Positions 35,449-44,156 of a stretch of 64,000 bases of DNA are shown here, piece by piece. Under the pieces are notes generated by a model. It did no database searches. It saw only the letters and a list, made by a program, of their open reading frames with translations, and had not been told where the DNA came from. Position 1 is the stretch's first letter. Every line of letters starts with the position of its first letter. The translations under genes were made by a program, and so were the position numbers. The stretch is taken from the NCBI GenBank assembly GCA_009720755.1, contig WNKV01000004.1:124001-188000 (forward strand), in the 5' to 3' direction. This stretch comes from Rhodoplanes serenus. Its GTDB lineage: Bacteria; Pseudomonadota; Alphaproteobacteria; Rhizobiales; Xanthobacteraceae.

Positions 35449-36332
35449 GGCGCCTCGGGCTTGCGCAGCACGACCCGCATGGCGTCGAACAGGTTGACCG
35501 GAACGCCGAGGCGGCTCGCCGCCGGCGCCGCACTGCTGTCGGTCGCCGCTCGGCGGCCGCCGAGCCCGGTCATGCGGCCGAGCTGGTGGACGATCAGCGA
35601 CACCGGCACGAGCTTCCACGGATGATCGATCGCCGCCACCCCGAGGCCGAGCGTGCCGGCGAGCCGGCGCATGCTCTCGGTGGTGAAGAACCACAGGTGC
35701 TGCGGCGGCGTCATCAGCCGCCAGCCGCGCCCGCCGAGACGCGCCGCCAGCGATCCGAAATCGCCGGTGGTCAGCACCACGATGCCGCCGGGGGCCAGGC
35801 GGTCGGCGATCAGCGCCAGCGTCTCGTGCGGATCGGGAAGGTGCTCGATCACGTCGAGCATGACGACGACGTCGGGCCGGCCGAGGCGATCGAGGGTGGC
35901 GGGCTCGATCACGCCGGTGACGACGTCGAGGCCGCGCGATCGGGCGAAGGCGGCGGCGTCCTCGGCGATCTCGATACCGGCCACCGAGAAATGCGGCCTC
36001 GCCTCGGCGAGGAAGAAGCCGTAGGCGCAGCCGACCTCGATCAGCCGGCCGCCGTCGCGGAAGCGGCGGATGAACTCCACGGTGCGGGCGAACTCGCGCC
36101 GCAGCACCGGCTCGGCGCCGCGGTAGTCGGCGTAGCCGTCGGCGTGCCCGCCGGAGAAATAGTCCTCGGAATAATAGGCGGCGGGATCGAAGCCGGCGGT
36201 CTCGGTGCGGCCGAGACCACAGTCCGCGCAGCGCAGGATGGCGCAGCCGTGCTTGTGGAACAGCAGGCGCTGCGGCGTGATCCGGCCACAGGCCGGACAG
36301 GCGAGCGCGTCGGGCACGGTCTTCTGGAGCAC
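35445..36332 (-). CDS. class I SAM-dependent methyltransferase with N-terminal zinc ribbon
   Basis: 295 residues. The N-terminus has two CxxC pairs (CPACG, CADCG) forming a likely zinc ribbon, then DPAAYYSEDYFSGGHADGYADY, and a Methyltransf_23-type domain with motif I RLIEVGCAYGFFLAEA and motif IV VVVMLDVIEHLPDPHETL. The arrangement resembles sugar C-methyltransferases and methyltransferases of polysaccharide clusters. First gene of the operon methyltransferase - EamA/SMR - GT2 - DUF2304, joined by ATGA overlaps. Its target may be the sugar or lipid made by the operon (inferred). Confidence 0.88.
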   Translation of the reverse strand: MLQKTVPDALACPACGRITPQRLLFHKHGCAILRCADCGLGRTETAGFDPAAYYSEDYFSGGHADGYADYRGAEPVLRREFARTVEFIRRFRDGGRLIEVGCAYGFFLAEARPHFSVAGIEIAEDAAAFARSRGLDVVTGVIEPATLDRLGRPDVVVMLDVIEHLPDPHETLALIADRLAPGGIVVLTTGDFGSLAARLGGRGWRLMTPPQHLWFFTTESMRRLAGTLGLGVAAIDHPWKLVPVSLIVHQLGRMTGLGGRRAATDSSAAPAASRLGVPVNLFDAMRVVLRKPEAP

Positions 36333-36548
36333 CGTTGGGACCTCGGCGGCGCGGCGGGCGCGTGATCACGTCGGGCGCCGATCGTCCTCGCCACGACGTC
36401 AATGCAATGAAGCGTCTGCCGTTCCGATGGGAACCGGCCGGGGGGAGCCGATGTCGTGCCGGCAGCCCCGGGAGCCTAAGGGTCGAGCCCGGCTCGGCAC
36501 AATCGCGCCCGGCGCGGCAAGACGGCGCAGCCCACGACAGCCGGGTGG

Positions 36549-36799
36549 TCAGCCGAGCAGCGCGGCGACGTCGAGCGTCAGGCCCGGCGGATCGAGCACC
36601 AGGCGGCCGGTCGTGTGGGTCGTCGACCCCAGGTTGCCGTCCGCACGGCGGGCGTAGTGGGTGACGCTCCGGGCGTCGGGGTCGATCACCAGGTAGTGCC
36701 GCACGGTCGCCAGCCGGAAATAGCCGATCGGCTTGGCGCTGGTGTCGCTGTGGGCCGAGGTCGGCGACAGCTCATGGCTCGTCGCAGCGCGATGTTCAT
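36549..36799 (-). pseudogene. Uma2-family (PD-(D/E)XK) gene remnant with internal deletion
   Basis: Minus strand. From 36797 down to the stop at 36549 one frame reads the C-terminal half of a Uma2 protein: HELSPTS, then SAKPIGYFRLATVRHYLVID, PDARSVTHYARR, and LVLDPPGLTLDVAALLG before the stop. There is no start codon in this frame. In another frame, ATG 36799 begins MNIALRRAM, which looks like a typical Uma2 N-terminus, but it changes frame within ten codons. The central ~90 residues with most catalytic positions are missing. It is therefore read as a gene broken by an internal deletion plus frameshift, not a working protein. Confidence 0.7.
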
Positions 36800-36871
36800 G
36801 CGGGCCAGCCTATCACACGCGACCGGGGGTTGCGACGGCGTCGCCGACGCAGGCCCCCGCCGTCGACGTGA

Positions 36872-39028
36872 TCAGACCGCGCGGGCGGCGTCGCGGTCCT
36901 TCTCCATCAGGGCGTCGAGCGCGTCGCGGTCGGCGAGCACCGCGAAGGTCTCGCGGGCGGTGAGCAGCGTCGCCGCCTCGGCGACGCTGTCGGCCTCGGC
37001 GATGCGGGCGAGCGCCACGACGAGCGTCACGTCGACGTCGCCCTTCCGGCGCGGCGTCCGCTCCGGCAGCATCGCCCGATGGGCGGCCAGCAAGGCCGGA
37101 TCGGCCGCGAGCCGCTGCAACGCCGAGGCGGCGCCGGCGGGCGCGCTCTCGGCACGATCGGCCGCGAGCGCCTGGGCGCGGATCAGCACGGGGGGCGGGT
37201 CGCGCTCCTCCGGCATCAGCAGAAGGCCGGCGCGGCGCAGTGCGACGCCGACTCGCTCGCTCGACGTGAGTGCGACGGTCGGGATCGCCAGCACCAGGCC
37301 GACGACCACCGGCGTCATCCACAGGAGCAGCGGTGCCGAGACCGCGTAGGCGGCGGCGCCGAGCAGCACGCCGAGCACGACGTGGCCGCCATAGAGGCGC
37401 GCGAGCAGCCGCCAATCGGTGCGTCCGGCGTCGCGTTGCTGCGCCTGCCAGCCGGCATCGCGGCCGAGCAGGATCTCGGCGACGGCGCGCGACTGGAGCA
37501 GCATCATGATGGGAGCGATCAGGCTGGTGATCAGCGTCTCCAGCACCACGCTGACGAAGGACCGCACGGCGCCGCCGCTGCCGCGGCGCTCGCCCGGCTG
37601 CACCACCGCGGCAATCCAGCCGAGCAGCTTCGGCACGATCAGCACCGCCATGGTGCCGGCGAACACCCAGGCGGCGCGGACGGGGTCCTGCGCGGGCCAC
37701 TGCGGGAACAGCGAGAAGCCGGCCGGGAAGTACTCGGGCTTCACGAACTGTGCCTGCAACGACAGCAGGATGCCGACCAGCAGGAAGACCAGCCACAAGG
37801 GCGAGCTGACATAGGAGCCGATGCCGGTGAGGAGATGCAGTCGCGACACCCAGTGCAGGCCGCGCGCCGGCAGCACGCCGAGATGCTGGAGATTGCCCTG
37901 GCACCAGCGGCGATCGCGCACCGCGTACTCGGTCAGCGACGGCGGGCACTCCTCGTAGGAGCCGCCGAGTGACGGCGCCATGTGGATGGCCCAGCCGGCG
38001 CGCCGCATCAGCGCGGCTTCCACGAAGTCGTGGCTGAGGATGTGGCCGCCGAACGGCTTGCGCCCTCGCAGCAGCGGCAGGCCCGCCTGGCCCGCGAACG
38101 CCTCCACCCGGATGATGGCGTTGTGGCCCCAGTAGTTGCTCTCGGCGCCGTGCCACCAGGCGATGCCGCGGGCGATCAGCGGGCCGTAGAGGCGGCCGGC
38201 GAACTGCTGGATGCGGGCGAACAGCGTGGTGCCGGCGAGGATCACCGGAAAGGTCTGGATCAGGCCGACGCCGGGGTGGCGCTCCATGGCGGCGGCGAGC
38301 CGTACGATGGTGTCGCCGGTCATCAGGCTGTCGGCGTCGAGCACCAACATGTGGGCGTAGGCGCCGCCGAAGCGCGTCGTCCATTCGGCGATGTTGCCGG
38401 CCTTGCGGGCGGTGTTCTCGCGCCGGTGCCGGTAGAAGATGTTGGTGGCGCCGGTGCGCTCGACGAGCCCCACATAGGCCGCCTCCTCGCGCACCCACAC
38501 GTCGGGGTCGGTGGTGTCGCTGAGCACGAAGACGTCGAAATGATCGAGCCGCCCGGTGTCGCGCACCGACTCCCAGATCGCCTGGAGACGTGACATCACC
38601 CGCTGCGGGTCCTCGTTGTAGGTCGGCAGCAGGATGGCGGTGCGGGCGGCGAGATCCGGCAGCGGCGCAGTCGCGTCGATGCCGAGGCTGCGGTCGCGGC
38701 CGCGCAGGATGGCGACGAAGCCGATCACGCTCGACACCAGCGAGAAGGCGATCCACGCGAACAGCAAGCCGAACAGGCCGAGCACCACCGCCTCGGCCAG
38801 CGTCAGGCCCTGCACCTGGAGCACCAGGTACATCTCGTGGAGCCCGATGGCGGTGAGGATCGCGGTGGCGCCGAACACCACGAGCCGCCGCCATCCGGAC
38901 CGGATCGGCCGGGCCGGCGCGCGCGCCGTCTCGGCCACCCGCCACAGCGACTGCTCCGGCATGGCCAGCGGCTGCTCGGGCGGGAGGGCGACACGCTCCG
39001 GCGGGAGCGGCAGGGTCATGTCGTGCAT
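36872..39028 (-). CDS. opgH: osmoregulated periplasmic glucan glucosyltransferase OpgH (MdoH)
   Basis: Inner-membrane GT2 enzyme that polymerises UDP-glucose into the backbone of osmoregulated periplasmic glucans. The 718-residue protein has N-terminal helices (VVFGATAILTAIGLHEMYLV, VVLGLFGLLFAWIAFSLVSS), the GT domain with LLPTYNEDPQRVMSRL, FVLSDTTDPD, MLVLDADSLMTGD and the RRWCQGNLQHLG acceptor motif, then a cluster of C-terminal helices and a ~180-residue cytoplasmic tail. Its start lies five bases after the opgG stop (ATG 39028; ATG 39019 is possible). Order opgG-opgH as in many Proteobacteria. Confidence 0.94.
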   Translation of the reverse strand: MHDMTLPLPPERVALPPEQPLAMPEQSLWRVAETARAPARPIRSGWRRLVVFGATAILTAIGLHEMYLVLQVQGLTLAEAVVLGLFGLLFAWIAFSLVSSVIGFVAILRGRDRSLGIDATAPLPDLAARTAILLPTYNEDPQRVMSRLQAIWESVRDTGRLDHFDVFVLSDTTDPDVWVREEAAYVGLVERTGATNIFYRHRRENTARKAGNIAEWTTRFGGAYAHMLVLDADSLMTGDTIVRLAAAMERHPGVGLIQTFPVILAGTTLFARIQQFAGRLYGPLIARGIAWWHGAESNYWGHNAIIRVEAFAGQAGLPLLRGRKPFGGHILSHDFVEAALMRRAGWAIHMAPSLGGSYEECPPSLTEYAVRDRRWCQGNLQHLGVLPARGLHWVSRLHLLTGIGSYVSSPLWLVFLLVGILLSLQAQFVKPEYFPAGFSLFPQWPAQDPVRAAWVFAGTMAVLIVPKLLGWIAAVVQPGERRGSGGAVRSFVSVVLETLITSLIAPIMMLLQSRAVAEILLGRDAGWQAQQRDAGRTDWRLLARLYGGHVVLGVLLGAAAYAVSAPLLLWMTPVVVGLVLAIPTVALTSSERVGVALRRAGLLLMPEERDPPPVLIRAQALAADRAESAPAGAASALQRLAADPALLAAHRAMLPERTPRRKGDVDVTLVVALARIAEADSVAEAATLLTARETFAVLADRDALDALMEKDRDAARAV

Positions 39029-39033
39029 GGGCG

Positions 39034-40575
39034 TCACGCCGACCAACGGTACAGCCAGGTCTCGGTCAGCGTCTCGTCGCCGCGCATCAGCACGGCGCGC
39101 AGCTCGATCACGCTCTCGCGCTCGGGGGCGAGCTCGAAGGAGAGGCGCCAGCCGCCGGCCGCCGGGTTCGGCTGGGTGACGACGTTGAGGATCTTGCCCT
39201 TGTCGGACGTCACCACCCCGCGCATCGCGGCCGGATCGACGCCGGCGAGCTTGTCGCCGGTGATGTCGAGCACGAAGCGGCGGGTGCCGTTGGGGCCGGC
39301 GCCCGCGCGGGTGCGGGCGAACACCGCGAGCGGCGGCGTGTTGGCCTTGCCGGCGCCCCAGTGCAGCCGGTAGGTGAACCAGTACTCGCCCTTGGCGGCG
39401 AGCTTGTCCTTGGGGCGCCAGAACGCCACGATGTTGTCGTGGATCTCTTCCTTGGTCGGGATCTCGATGAGCTGGGTGGCGCCCGAGCCCCAGTCGCCGA
39501 TCGGCTCCACCCACAGGCTCGGCCGCGTCTCGAAGCGCGATTCCAGATCCTCGTAGGCGCGGAAGTCGCGGGTGCGCTGGAGCAGGCCGAAGCCGCGCGG
39601 ATTGGTGTCCTCGAAGGTACTGATCTGGAGATCGGCCGGATTGGCGAGCGGCCGCCAGATCTCCTCGCCGCGCCCGTTGCGGATGGCGAGACCATCCGAG
39701 TCGTGGACCGCCGGACGGAAGTCGTCGATGCCGCCGCGGTCGTTGGGGCCGAAGAAGAACATGCTGGTGCAGGTGCCGATGCCGGGCAGCTCGACGTCGA
39801 CGCGCGGATACAGCGTCATCTCGACGTCGAACACGGTGGTCTCGCCGGGCCGGATGGTGAAGCGGTAGGCGGCCGCGGCACTCTTCGAATCGAGCAGCGC
39901 GTGCACCACGATGGAGCCGGTGTGCTTGGGTGGCTTCTCGATCCAGAAGGCCCGGAAGGCGGGGAACTCCTCGCCCTTCGGATCGCCGGTGCCGAGCGAC
40001 AGGCCGCGCGCCGACAGGCCGTAGGTCTGGCCCTTGGCGACGGCGCGGAAGTAGCTGGCGCCGAGGAACACCGCGACCTCGTCGTAGTAATCGGGACGGT
40101 TGAGAGGCGCGTGCAGGCGGAAGCCGGCGAAGCCGACGCGGGCGTCGGCGGGCGGCGGCGGCACTGCGCCGAAGTCGAACAGATCGGCCGCGTAGAGGAT
40201 CGGTCGCGCCTTGCCGTCCGCCACCTCGTGGATGGCGACGCGGTCGGTGAACAGGAAGCCGCGATGGAAGAACTGCGCCTCGAACGGCAGCCCCTCGCCG
40301 CGCCACAGCGCCCGGTCGGGCTTGAAGCGGATGGTGCGGTAGCGGTCGTAGTCGAGATCCTGCAAGCTCGCCGGCAGCGTCGTGTCGGGCGGCACGAACG
40401 CCTTCTCGGCCAGGCCGCGCGCGGTGCGGCGGACCAGGTTGGCGTCGAACGGCACCTCGGGGGGCGGCTGCGACGGGGCGGCGGCACCTTGCGCGGCGGC
40501 GAGCCGCGAGCCGGACAGCACCAAGGGCAGCGCCAGCGACCCGGCCAGCAGGTCGCGGCGACTCGTCATCGTCAT
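39034..40575 (-). CDS. opgG: periplasmic glucan biosynthesis protein OpgG/OpgD (MdoG)
   Basis: Periplasmic protein needed to form branched osmoregulated glucans. It has 513 residues. The signal region starts TSRRDLLAGSLALPLVLSGS, with an SRRDLL motif resembling a Tat signal, and cleavage near RLAAAQ. Family segments: ARGLAEKAFVPPDTTLPASL, YDRYRTIRFKPDRALWRGEG, FRLHAPLNRPDYYDEVAVFL, FFFGPNDRGGIDDFRPAVHD, FEDTNPRGFGLLQRTRDFRA and DNIVAFWRPKD. Tat-type export is described for OpgD in enterobacteria, so the paralog name is uncertain, but the neighbour opgH supports the OpgG role. ATG 40575 chosen. Confidence 0.93.
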   Translation of the reverse strand: MTMTSRRDLLAGSLALPLVLSGSRLAAAQGAAAPSQPPPEVPFDANLVRRTARGLAEKAFVPPDTTLPASLQDLDYDRYRTIRFKPDRALWRGEGLPFEAQFFHRGFLFTDRVAIHEVADGKARPILYAADLFDFGAVPPPPADARVGFAGFRLHAPLNRPDYYDEVAVFLGASYFRAVAKGQTYGLSARGLSLGTGDPKGEEFPAFRAFWIEKPPKHTGSIVVHALLDSKSAAAAYRFTIRPGETTVFDVEMTLYPRVDVELPGIGTCTSMFFFGPNDRGGIDDFRPAVHDSDGLAIRNGRGEEIWRPLANPADLQISTFEDTNPRGFGLLQRTRDFRAYEDLESRFETRPSLWVEPIGDWGSGATQLIEIPTKEEIHDNIVAFWRPKDKLAAKGEYWFTYRLHWGAGKANTPPLAVFARTRAGAGPNGTRRFVLDITGDKLAGVDPAAMRGVVTSDKGKILNVVTQPNPAAGGWRLSFELAPERESVIELRAVLMRGDETLTETWLYRWSA

Positions 40576-40781
40576 GGGAAAACCGGGCCTCGGTAAGGAT
40601 CGAACCTGCCTCGACAATCGAAGACAGTGTGTTCGGTTCCATCGCACCGGCCAGGGGCGATCACGTGACGGCATGATGATCGGCGCGTGGCGAGATCGTG
40701 CCGGGGTGACGACGACGGCGCTGGGGTGTGACTTTCCGGGCGGGTGCGGCAGCGCGTCGCGGTCCGCACCACCGTGCCGTG

Positions 40782-41714
40782 CTACGGCGGCGACTCCGCC
40801 GCGGCGCTCTCGCCGGCGATGAAGCGGCGCTGCTTGCCGATCTCGGCGGCCAGGAAATCGACGAAGACGCGCACCCTTGCGGCGTGGCGCAGGTCCGGAT
40901 GGGTGAGCAGCCACAGGTCGGTGCCGAGCGCCGGGTCGGGCGGGCCGAGCCGTACCAGCCCGGGACGCGCGTCGCCGATGAAGCATGGCAGATGGCCGAT
41001 GCCGATCCGCTCCTCCACCGCCTCGGCGAGCCCGAGCACGGTGTCGATGCGGTAGACGATCCGCTCCGGCGCCACATGGGCCTGCACGAACTTCACCGCC
41101 TGGAGGCCGGCGAGCTGCTCGCCGAGGGCGATCCAATCGCGTTCGAACAGTGCGGCGGGATCGACGGCGGCCGGATCGGGGAAGTCGGCCGCGGCGCCAT
41201 AGAGCGCCCAGGCGATGCGGGCGACGCGGCGCCCGACCAGCGTCTCGGGCGGCCGGTCGGTGGCGCGGATCGCCACGTCGGCGTCGCGCTTCGACAGGTT
41301 GAGGGCCTGGTTGGAGAGCACGAGGTCGAGCCGCACGTCGCGGCACTGGCGGCGGAAGCGGGCGAACAGCGGGGTCAGCAGATGGACGAGCAGCGAGTCG
41401 TTGGTGGTGACGCGCAGCTCGCCGGAGGGCGAGATCTCCTGCCCGGCGATGCGGCGGGTGACGGCGGCGACGTCCTCGTCCATGCGGCGGGCGGCCGCCA
41501 CCAGCTCGTCACCGGCGGCGGTCGGCACGTAGCCGGTGCGGTGGCGCTCGAACAGCGGCACGCCGAGCGCCGCCTCGATCTGGCCGAGCCGGCGGAACAC
41601 CGTCGAGTGGTTGACGCCCAGGAGGCCGGCGGCGGCCGGCAGGCTCTTCGCATCGGCGATCGCCTTGACGAGACGGAAATCGTCCCAGGCGAGGGCGTTC
41701 GGGCGTTCGGGCAT
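40782..41714 (-). CDS. LysR-family transcriptional regulator
   Basis: 310 residues. The N-terminal HTH reads WDDFRLVKAIADAKSLPAAA, then LLGVNHSTVFRRLGQIEAAL and VPLFERHRTGYVPTAAG. The C-terminal half has the LysR effector fold (GELRVTTNDSLLVHLLTPLF, VAIRATDRPPETLVGRRVAR). It is of the CrgA/PecT-like type, with RRLGQIEAALG in place of the usual SRQIRRLE. It lies 80 bases downstream of the DoxX gene on the same strand, probably cotranscribed, and close to the divergent VOC/esterase operon that it may control. Confidence 0.92.
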   Translation of the reverse strand: MPERPNALAWDDFRLVKAIADAKSLPAAAGLLGVNHSTVFRRLGQIEAALGVPLFERHRTGYVPTAAGDELVAAARRMDEDVAAVTRRIAGQEISPSGELRVTTNDSLLVHLLTPLFARFRRQCRDVRLDLVLSNQALNLSKRDADVAIRATDRPPETLVGRRVARIAWALYGAAADFPDPAAVDPAALFERDWIALGEQLAGLQAVKFVQAHVAPERIVYRIDTVLGLAEAVEERIGIGHLPCFIGDARPGLVRLGPPDPALGTDLWLLTHPDLRHAARVRVFVDFLAAEIGKQRRFIAGESAAAESPP

Positions 41715-41794
41715 CGGGACTCCGGAAGCGGCGGCGGAGCGGCGGCCGGGTGCCGCCGCCCACCGGGTAGCGGATTCGTGCGCCCGCGTCGTGC

Positions 41795-42232
41795 TCAGGC
41801 GGGGCGCGACAGAGCGCGTCCGCCGACCGCGCCCAGGCGGGGCGTCGGCTTCAGCGCGAAGGCGCCGTCGCCGACCAGCACCTGGACGACGGCCGCCACC
41901 ACCAGGAAGGCCGGGTATTCCCAGCCGCCGTTGGCGGCGGTGAACAGCCAGCCGTTGGGGGCGTGCACCGCGAGGGCGCCGAGCAGCACCGGCAGGAGCA
42001 GCAGCGCGACGGCGCGGCCGTAAATGCCGAGCACCAGGGCGAGGCCGCCGATGAGCTCGGCCAGGATGATGGGCCAGGCGAGCGCGGCCGGCAGCCCGAG
42101 CGAGGCGAGGAAGCCCTGGAAGCCGGCGACCGTGAAGACCGCGAGCTTCAGGTAGGCGTGCGCCATGAACATGACGCCGAGGGCGACGCGCAGCACGAAG
42201 GCGCCGTAGGGGGCGAGACGGGGGTCGATCAT
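41795..42232 (-). CDS. DoxX-family membrane protein
   Basis: 145 residues with four helices: LAPYGAFVLRVALGVMFMAH (with the conserved R-x-x-x-G start), LAWPIILAELIGGLALVLG, AVALLLLPVLLGALAVHAPN, and FLVVAAVVQVLVGDGAF. DoxX proteins accompany quinone and thiol-stress enzymes; in Bacillus the CatD member is paired with a VOC ring-cleavage dioxygenase. GGAGACC precedes ATG 42232. It is divergent from a VOC-esterase-VOC operon across a 194-base region with a clear palindrome. Confidence 0.9.
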   Translation of the reverse strand: MIDPRLAPYGAFVLRVALGVMFMAHAYLKLAVFTVAGFQGFLASLGLPAALAWPIILAELIGGLALVLGIYGRAVALLLLPVLLGALAVHAPNGWLFTAANGGWEYPAFLVVAAVVQVLVGDGAFALKPTPRLGAVGGRALSRPA

Positions 42233-42312
42233 CGGAGGTCTCCAGAATTGACGGTTCGAACGTTGCGATGCCCGGAGACTGACGATTTCCTCATCGCAAT
42301 GCAATATCCGGA

Positions 42313-42342
42313 ATTGCACGTTAAACGTTGCGATCGTGCAAT
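42313..42342. promoter_or_regulatory. candidate operator between DoxX and the VOC operon
   Basis: ATTGCACG (42313-42320) and CGTGCAAT (42335-42342) form a perfect 8-bp inverted repeat with a 14-base spacer. An 11-bp direct repeat AACGTTGCGAT also occurs at 42259-42269 and 42324-42334. Both lie in the divergent intergenic region and are good candidates for binding by a quinone-responsive or the adjacent LysR regulator. Confidence 0.55.
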
Positions 42343-42426
42343 GAGTGGGTGCTGGTGTCGGCGGTTCCGCACCCCATTTGAGGCCGGACCCAAGGACCGA
42401 CGGGCCATCCCGTCGAGGAGAACCCC

Positions 42427-43368
42427 ATGACCCGCAACGGCATCCATCACGTCACGGCGCTGGCCGGCCGCGCCCGCCGCAATCTCGACTTCTATGCCGG
42501 CACGCTGGGGCTGCGCCTGGTGAAGCGGACCGTCAACTTCGACGATCCCGGCACCTGGCATCTCTACTACGGCGACGAGACCGGCCGGCCCGGCAGCCTG
42601 GTCACCTTCTTTCCGTGGGAGCACGCCGCGGCCGGCCGCATCGGCGTCGGCGAGACGATGGAGACGGCGCTGGCGGTGCCGGCCGAGTCGATCGCCTTCT
42701 GGGCGCACCGGCTGGTCGAGGCCGGCGTCGACCACGACGCGCCGCGCCGCCGCTTCGACGAGACCGTGCTGGCGTTGCGCGATCCGGACGGGATGCGGCT
42801 CGCCCTCGTCGGCGTTCCGGGAGCCGAGGCGGAGCCCGCCTGGACGACCGCCGCGGTTCCGGCCGAGGCGGCGATCCGCGGCGTCCACGGCGTCGGCCTC
42901 CTGATCGCCGATCCGGCCGCGACCGCCGCGATCGTCACCGACGTGCTCGGCTTCGCCGAGGTCGGCCGCGACGAGGAGGTGACGCGCTATCGGGCGGCTG
43001 GCGCCGCGCCGGGCGACATCGGCACCCTCGTCGACCTGCACCGGGCCGGCGGCCCGGCGACCGGCCGGCTCGGCGCCGGCTCGGTCCACCACGTCGCCTT
43101 CCGGGCCGCCGACGACGCGGCGCAGCGCGCCCAGGTGGCGCGCCTCGCCCAGCATCACGGTATCGCGGCGACCGAGCAGCGTGACCGCCACTACTTCCGC
43201 TCGGTCTACTTCCGCGAGCCGGGCGGCGTGCTGTTCGAGATCGCCACCGACGAGCCCGGCTTCGCCGTCGACGAGCCGGTGGACTCGCTCGGCGGCGAGC
43301 TGAAGTTGCCGCCCGGTCTCGCGGCGCGTCGTGAGTCCATCGCGGCGGCGCTGCCGCCGCTCGGCTGA
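42427..43368 (+). CDS. VOC-superfamily ring-cleaving dioxygenase-like protein, copy 1
   Basis: 313 residues made of two glyoxalase/dioxygenase (VOC) modules. Module 1 begins [40 protein letters not shown]; module 2 has GVHGVGLLIADPAATAAIVT, SVHHVAFRAADD, the substrate region RHYFRSVYFREPGGVLFEIA, and end [20 protein letters not shown]. The metal ligands of the extradiol type are H8 or H9 in GIHHV, the His of VHHV and the Glu of LFEIA. Related MhqO/CatE-type proteins cleave hydroquinones or catechols. First gene of VOC-esterase-VOC. Confidence 0.9.
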   Translation: MTRNGIHHVTALAGRARRNLDFYAGTLGLRLVKRTVNFDDPGTWHLYYGDETGRPGSLVTFFPWEHAAAGRIGVGETMETALAVPAESIAFWAHRLVEAGVDHDAPRRRFDETVLALRDPDGMRLALVGVPGAEAEPAWTTAAVPAEAAIRGVHGVGLLIADPAATAAIVTDVLGFAEVGRDEEVTRYRAAGAAPGDIGTLVDLHRAGGPATGRLGAGSVHHVAFRAADDAAQRAQVARLAQHHGIAATEQRDRHYFRSVYFREPGGVLFEIATDEPGFAVDEPVDSLGGELKLPPGLAARRESIAAALPPLG

Positions 43369-43394
43369 CCCCGCTCGGTCGGTGCGGCCGTCTC

Positions 43395-43421
43395 GCCCTC
43401 TTCCCCGACGGGGGAGAGGGC
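43395..43421. repeat. REP-like palindrome CCCTC..CCCC/GGGG..GAGGG
   Basis: GCCCTCTTCCCC, a GACG loop and GGGGAGAGGGC form a strong stem with one bulged T, between the first VOC gene and the esterase gene. Palindromes of this type recur between genes in many Rhizobiales. Only one copy is in the window, so assignment as a dispersed repeat is by resemblance. Confidence 0.5.
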
Positions 43422-43460
43422 TTCACCCTCGTCTCATCTCCTCTCACCCCCGAGGCGACC

Positions 43461-44126
43461 ATGACCCCCGTCGTCACGACCGATGCGCTCGATCTCCACC
43501 GTCACCGCGTCGCGCCGGCGACCGATGCGACGCGCCCGCCGCTCCTGCTGCTGCACGGCACCGGCGGCGACGAGCACGACCTGATCGATCTCGGCCACGC
43601 GGTCGCGCCCGGCGCCGCGCTGCTCTCGGTGCGCGGCAATGTGCGGGAAGGCGATGCGCCGCGCTTCTTCCGGAGGCTCGCCGAAGGCGTGCTGGATCAG
43701 GACGACGTGCGCCGGCGCGCCGCCGACCTGGCCGCCTTCGTGGCGGCCGCGCGCGAGCGCTACGGGCTCGCGGCGCCGACGGCGCTCGGCTTCTCCAACG
43801 GCGCCAACATGGCGGCGGCGCTGCTGGCGCTCCACCCCGGCACCCTGGCGGGGGCCGTGCTGCTGCGCCCGATGGTGCCGCTCGATCCGTGGCCGGCCAC
43901 CGTGCCGCGGCCGGTCGATGCGGCCCGGCCCGGCACGCCGGTGCTGATCGTGTCGGGCACCGACGATCCGCTGATGCGGCCCGGCGAGGCGGAGCGCCTC
44001 GCGGCGCTGCTGCGCCAGGACGGCGCCGCCGTCGCGCATCACACGGTGCGGGCCGGCCACGGTCTCACCGGCGACGACGTCGCCATCGCCACCGCCTGGC
44101 TGGCGCGCCGCCCGTTCGTTTCCTGA
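43461..44126 (+). CDS. alpha/beta-hydrolase esterase (phospholipase/carboxylesterase family)
   Basis: 221 residues with the serine-hydrolase triad: nucleophile in LGFSNGANMAAALL, Asp in IVSGTDDPLM, His in VRAGHGLTGDDV. The oxyanion region is LLLLHGTGGDEHDLIDLG. This matches the YpfH/MhqD type of small carboxylesterases. It lies between two VOC dioxygenase paralogs, as in Bacillus mhq clusters where a hydrolase accompanies hydroquinone dioxygenases. Probable role: hydrolysis of ring-cleavage products or of ester conjugates; inferred from context. Confidence 0.88.
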   Translation: MTPVVTTDALDLHRHRVAPATDATRPPLLLLHGTGGDEHDLIDLGHAVAPGAALLSVRGNVREGDAPRFFRRLAEGVLDQDDVRRRAADLAAFVAAARERYGLAAPTALGFSNGANMAAALLALHPGTLAGAVLLRPMVPLDPWPATVPRPVDAARPGTPVLIVSGTDDPLMRPGEAERLAALLRQDGAAVAHHTVRAGHGLTGDDVAIATAWLARRPFVS

Positions 44127-44156
44127 ACCTCTGACACCCCCGACGAGGATCACGCC

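Noticed and set aside
36872..40642. Apparent 1256-codon minus-strand protein spanning the opgH and opgG region
   Set aside because: Only the part from 39028 down matches OpgH. Upstream the frame is an out-of-frame shadow of opgG, which has its own conserved frame. Not a fusion protein.
43395..43421. Intrinsic terminator after the first VOC gene
   Set aside because: The stem is strong, but the following bases (TTCACCCTCGTC) are not a T-run, and the downstream genes seem to be in the same operon; a REP-like palindrome is a better fit.
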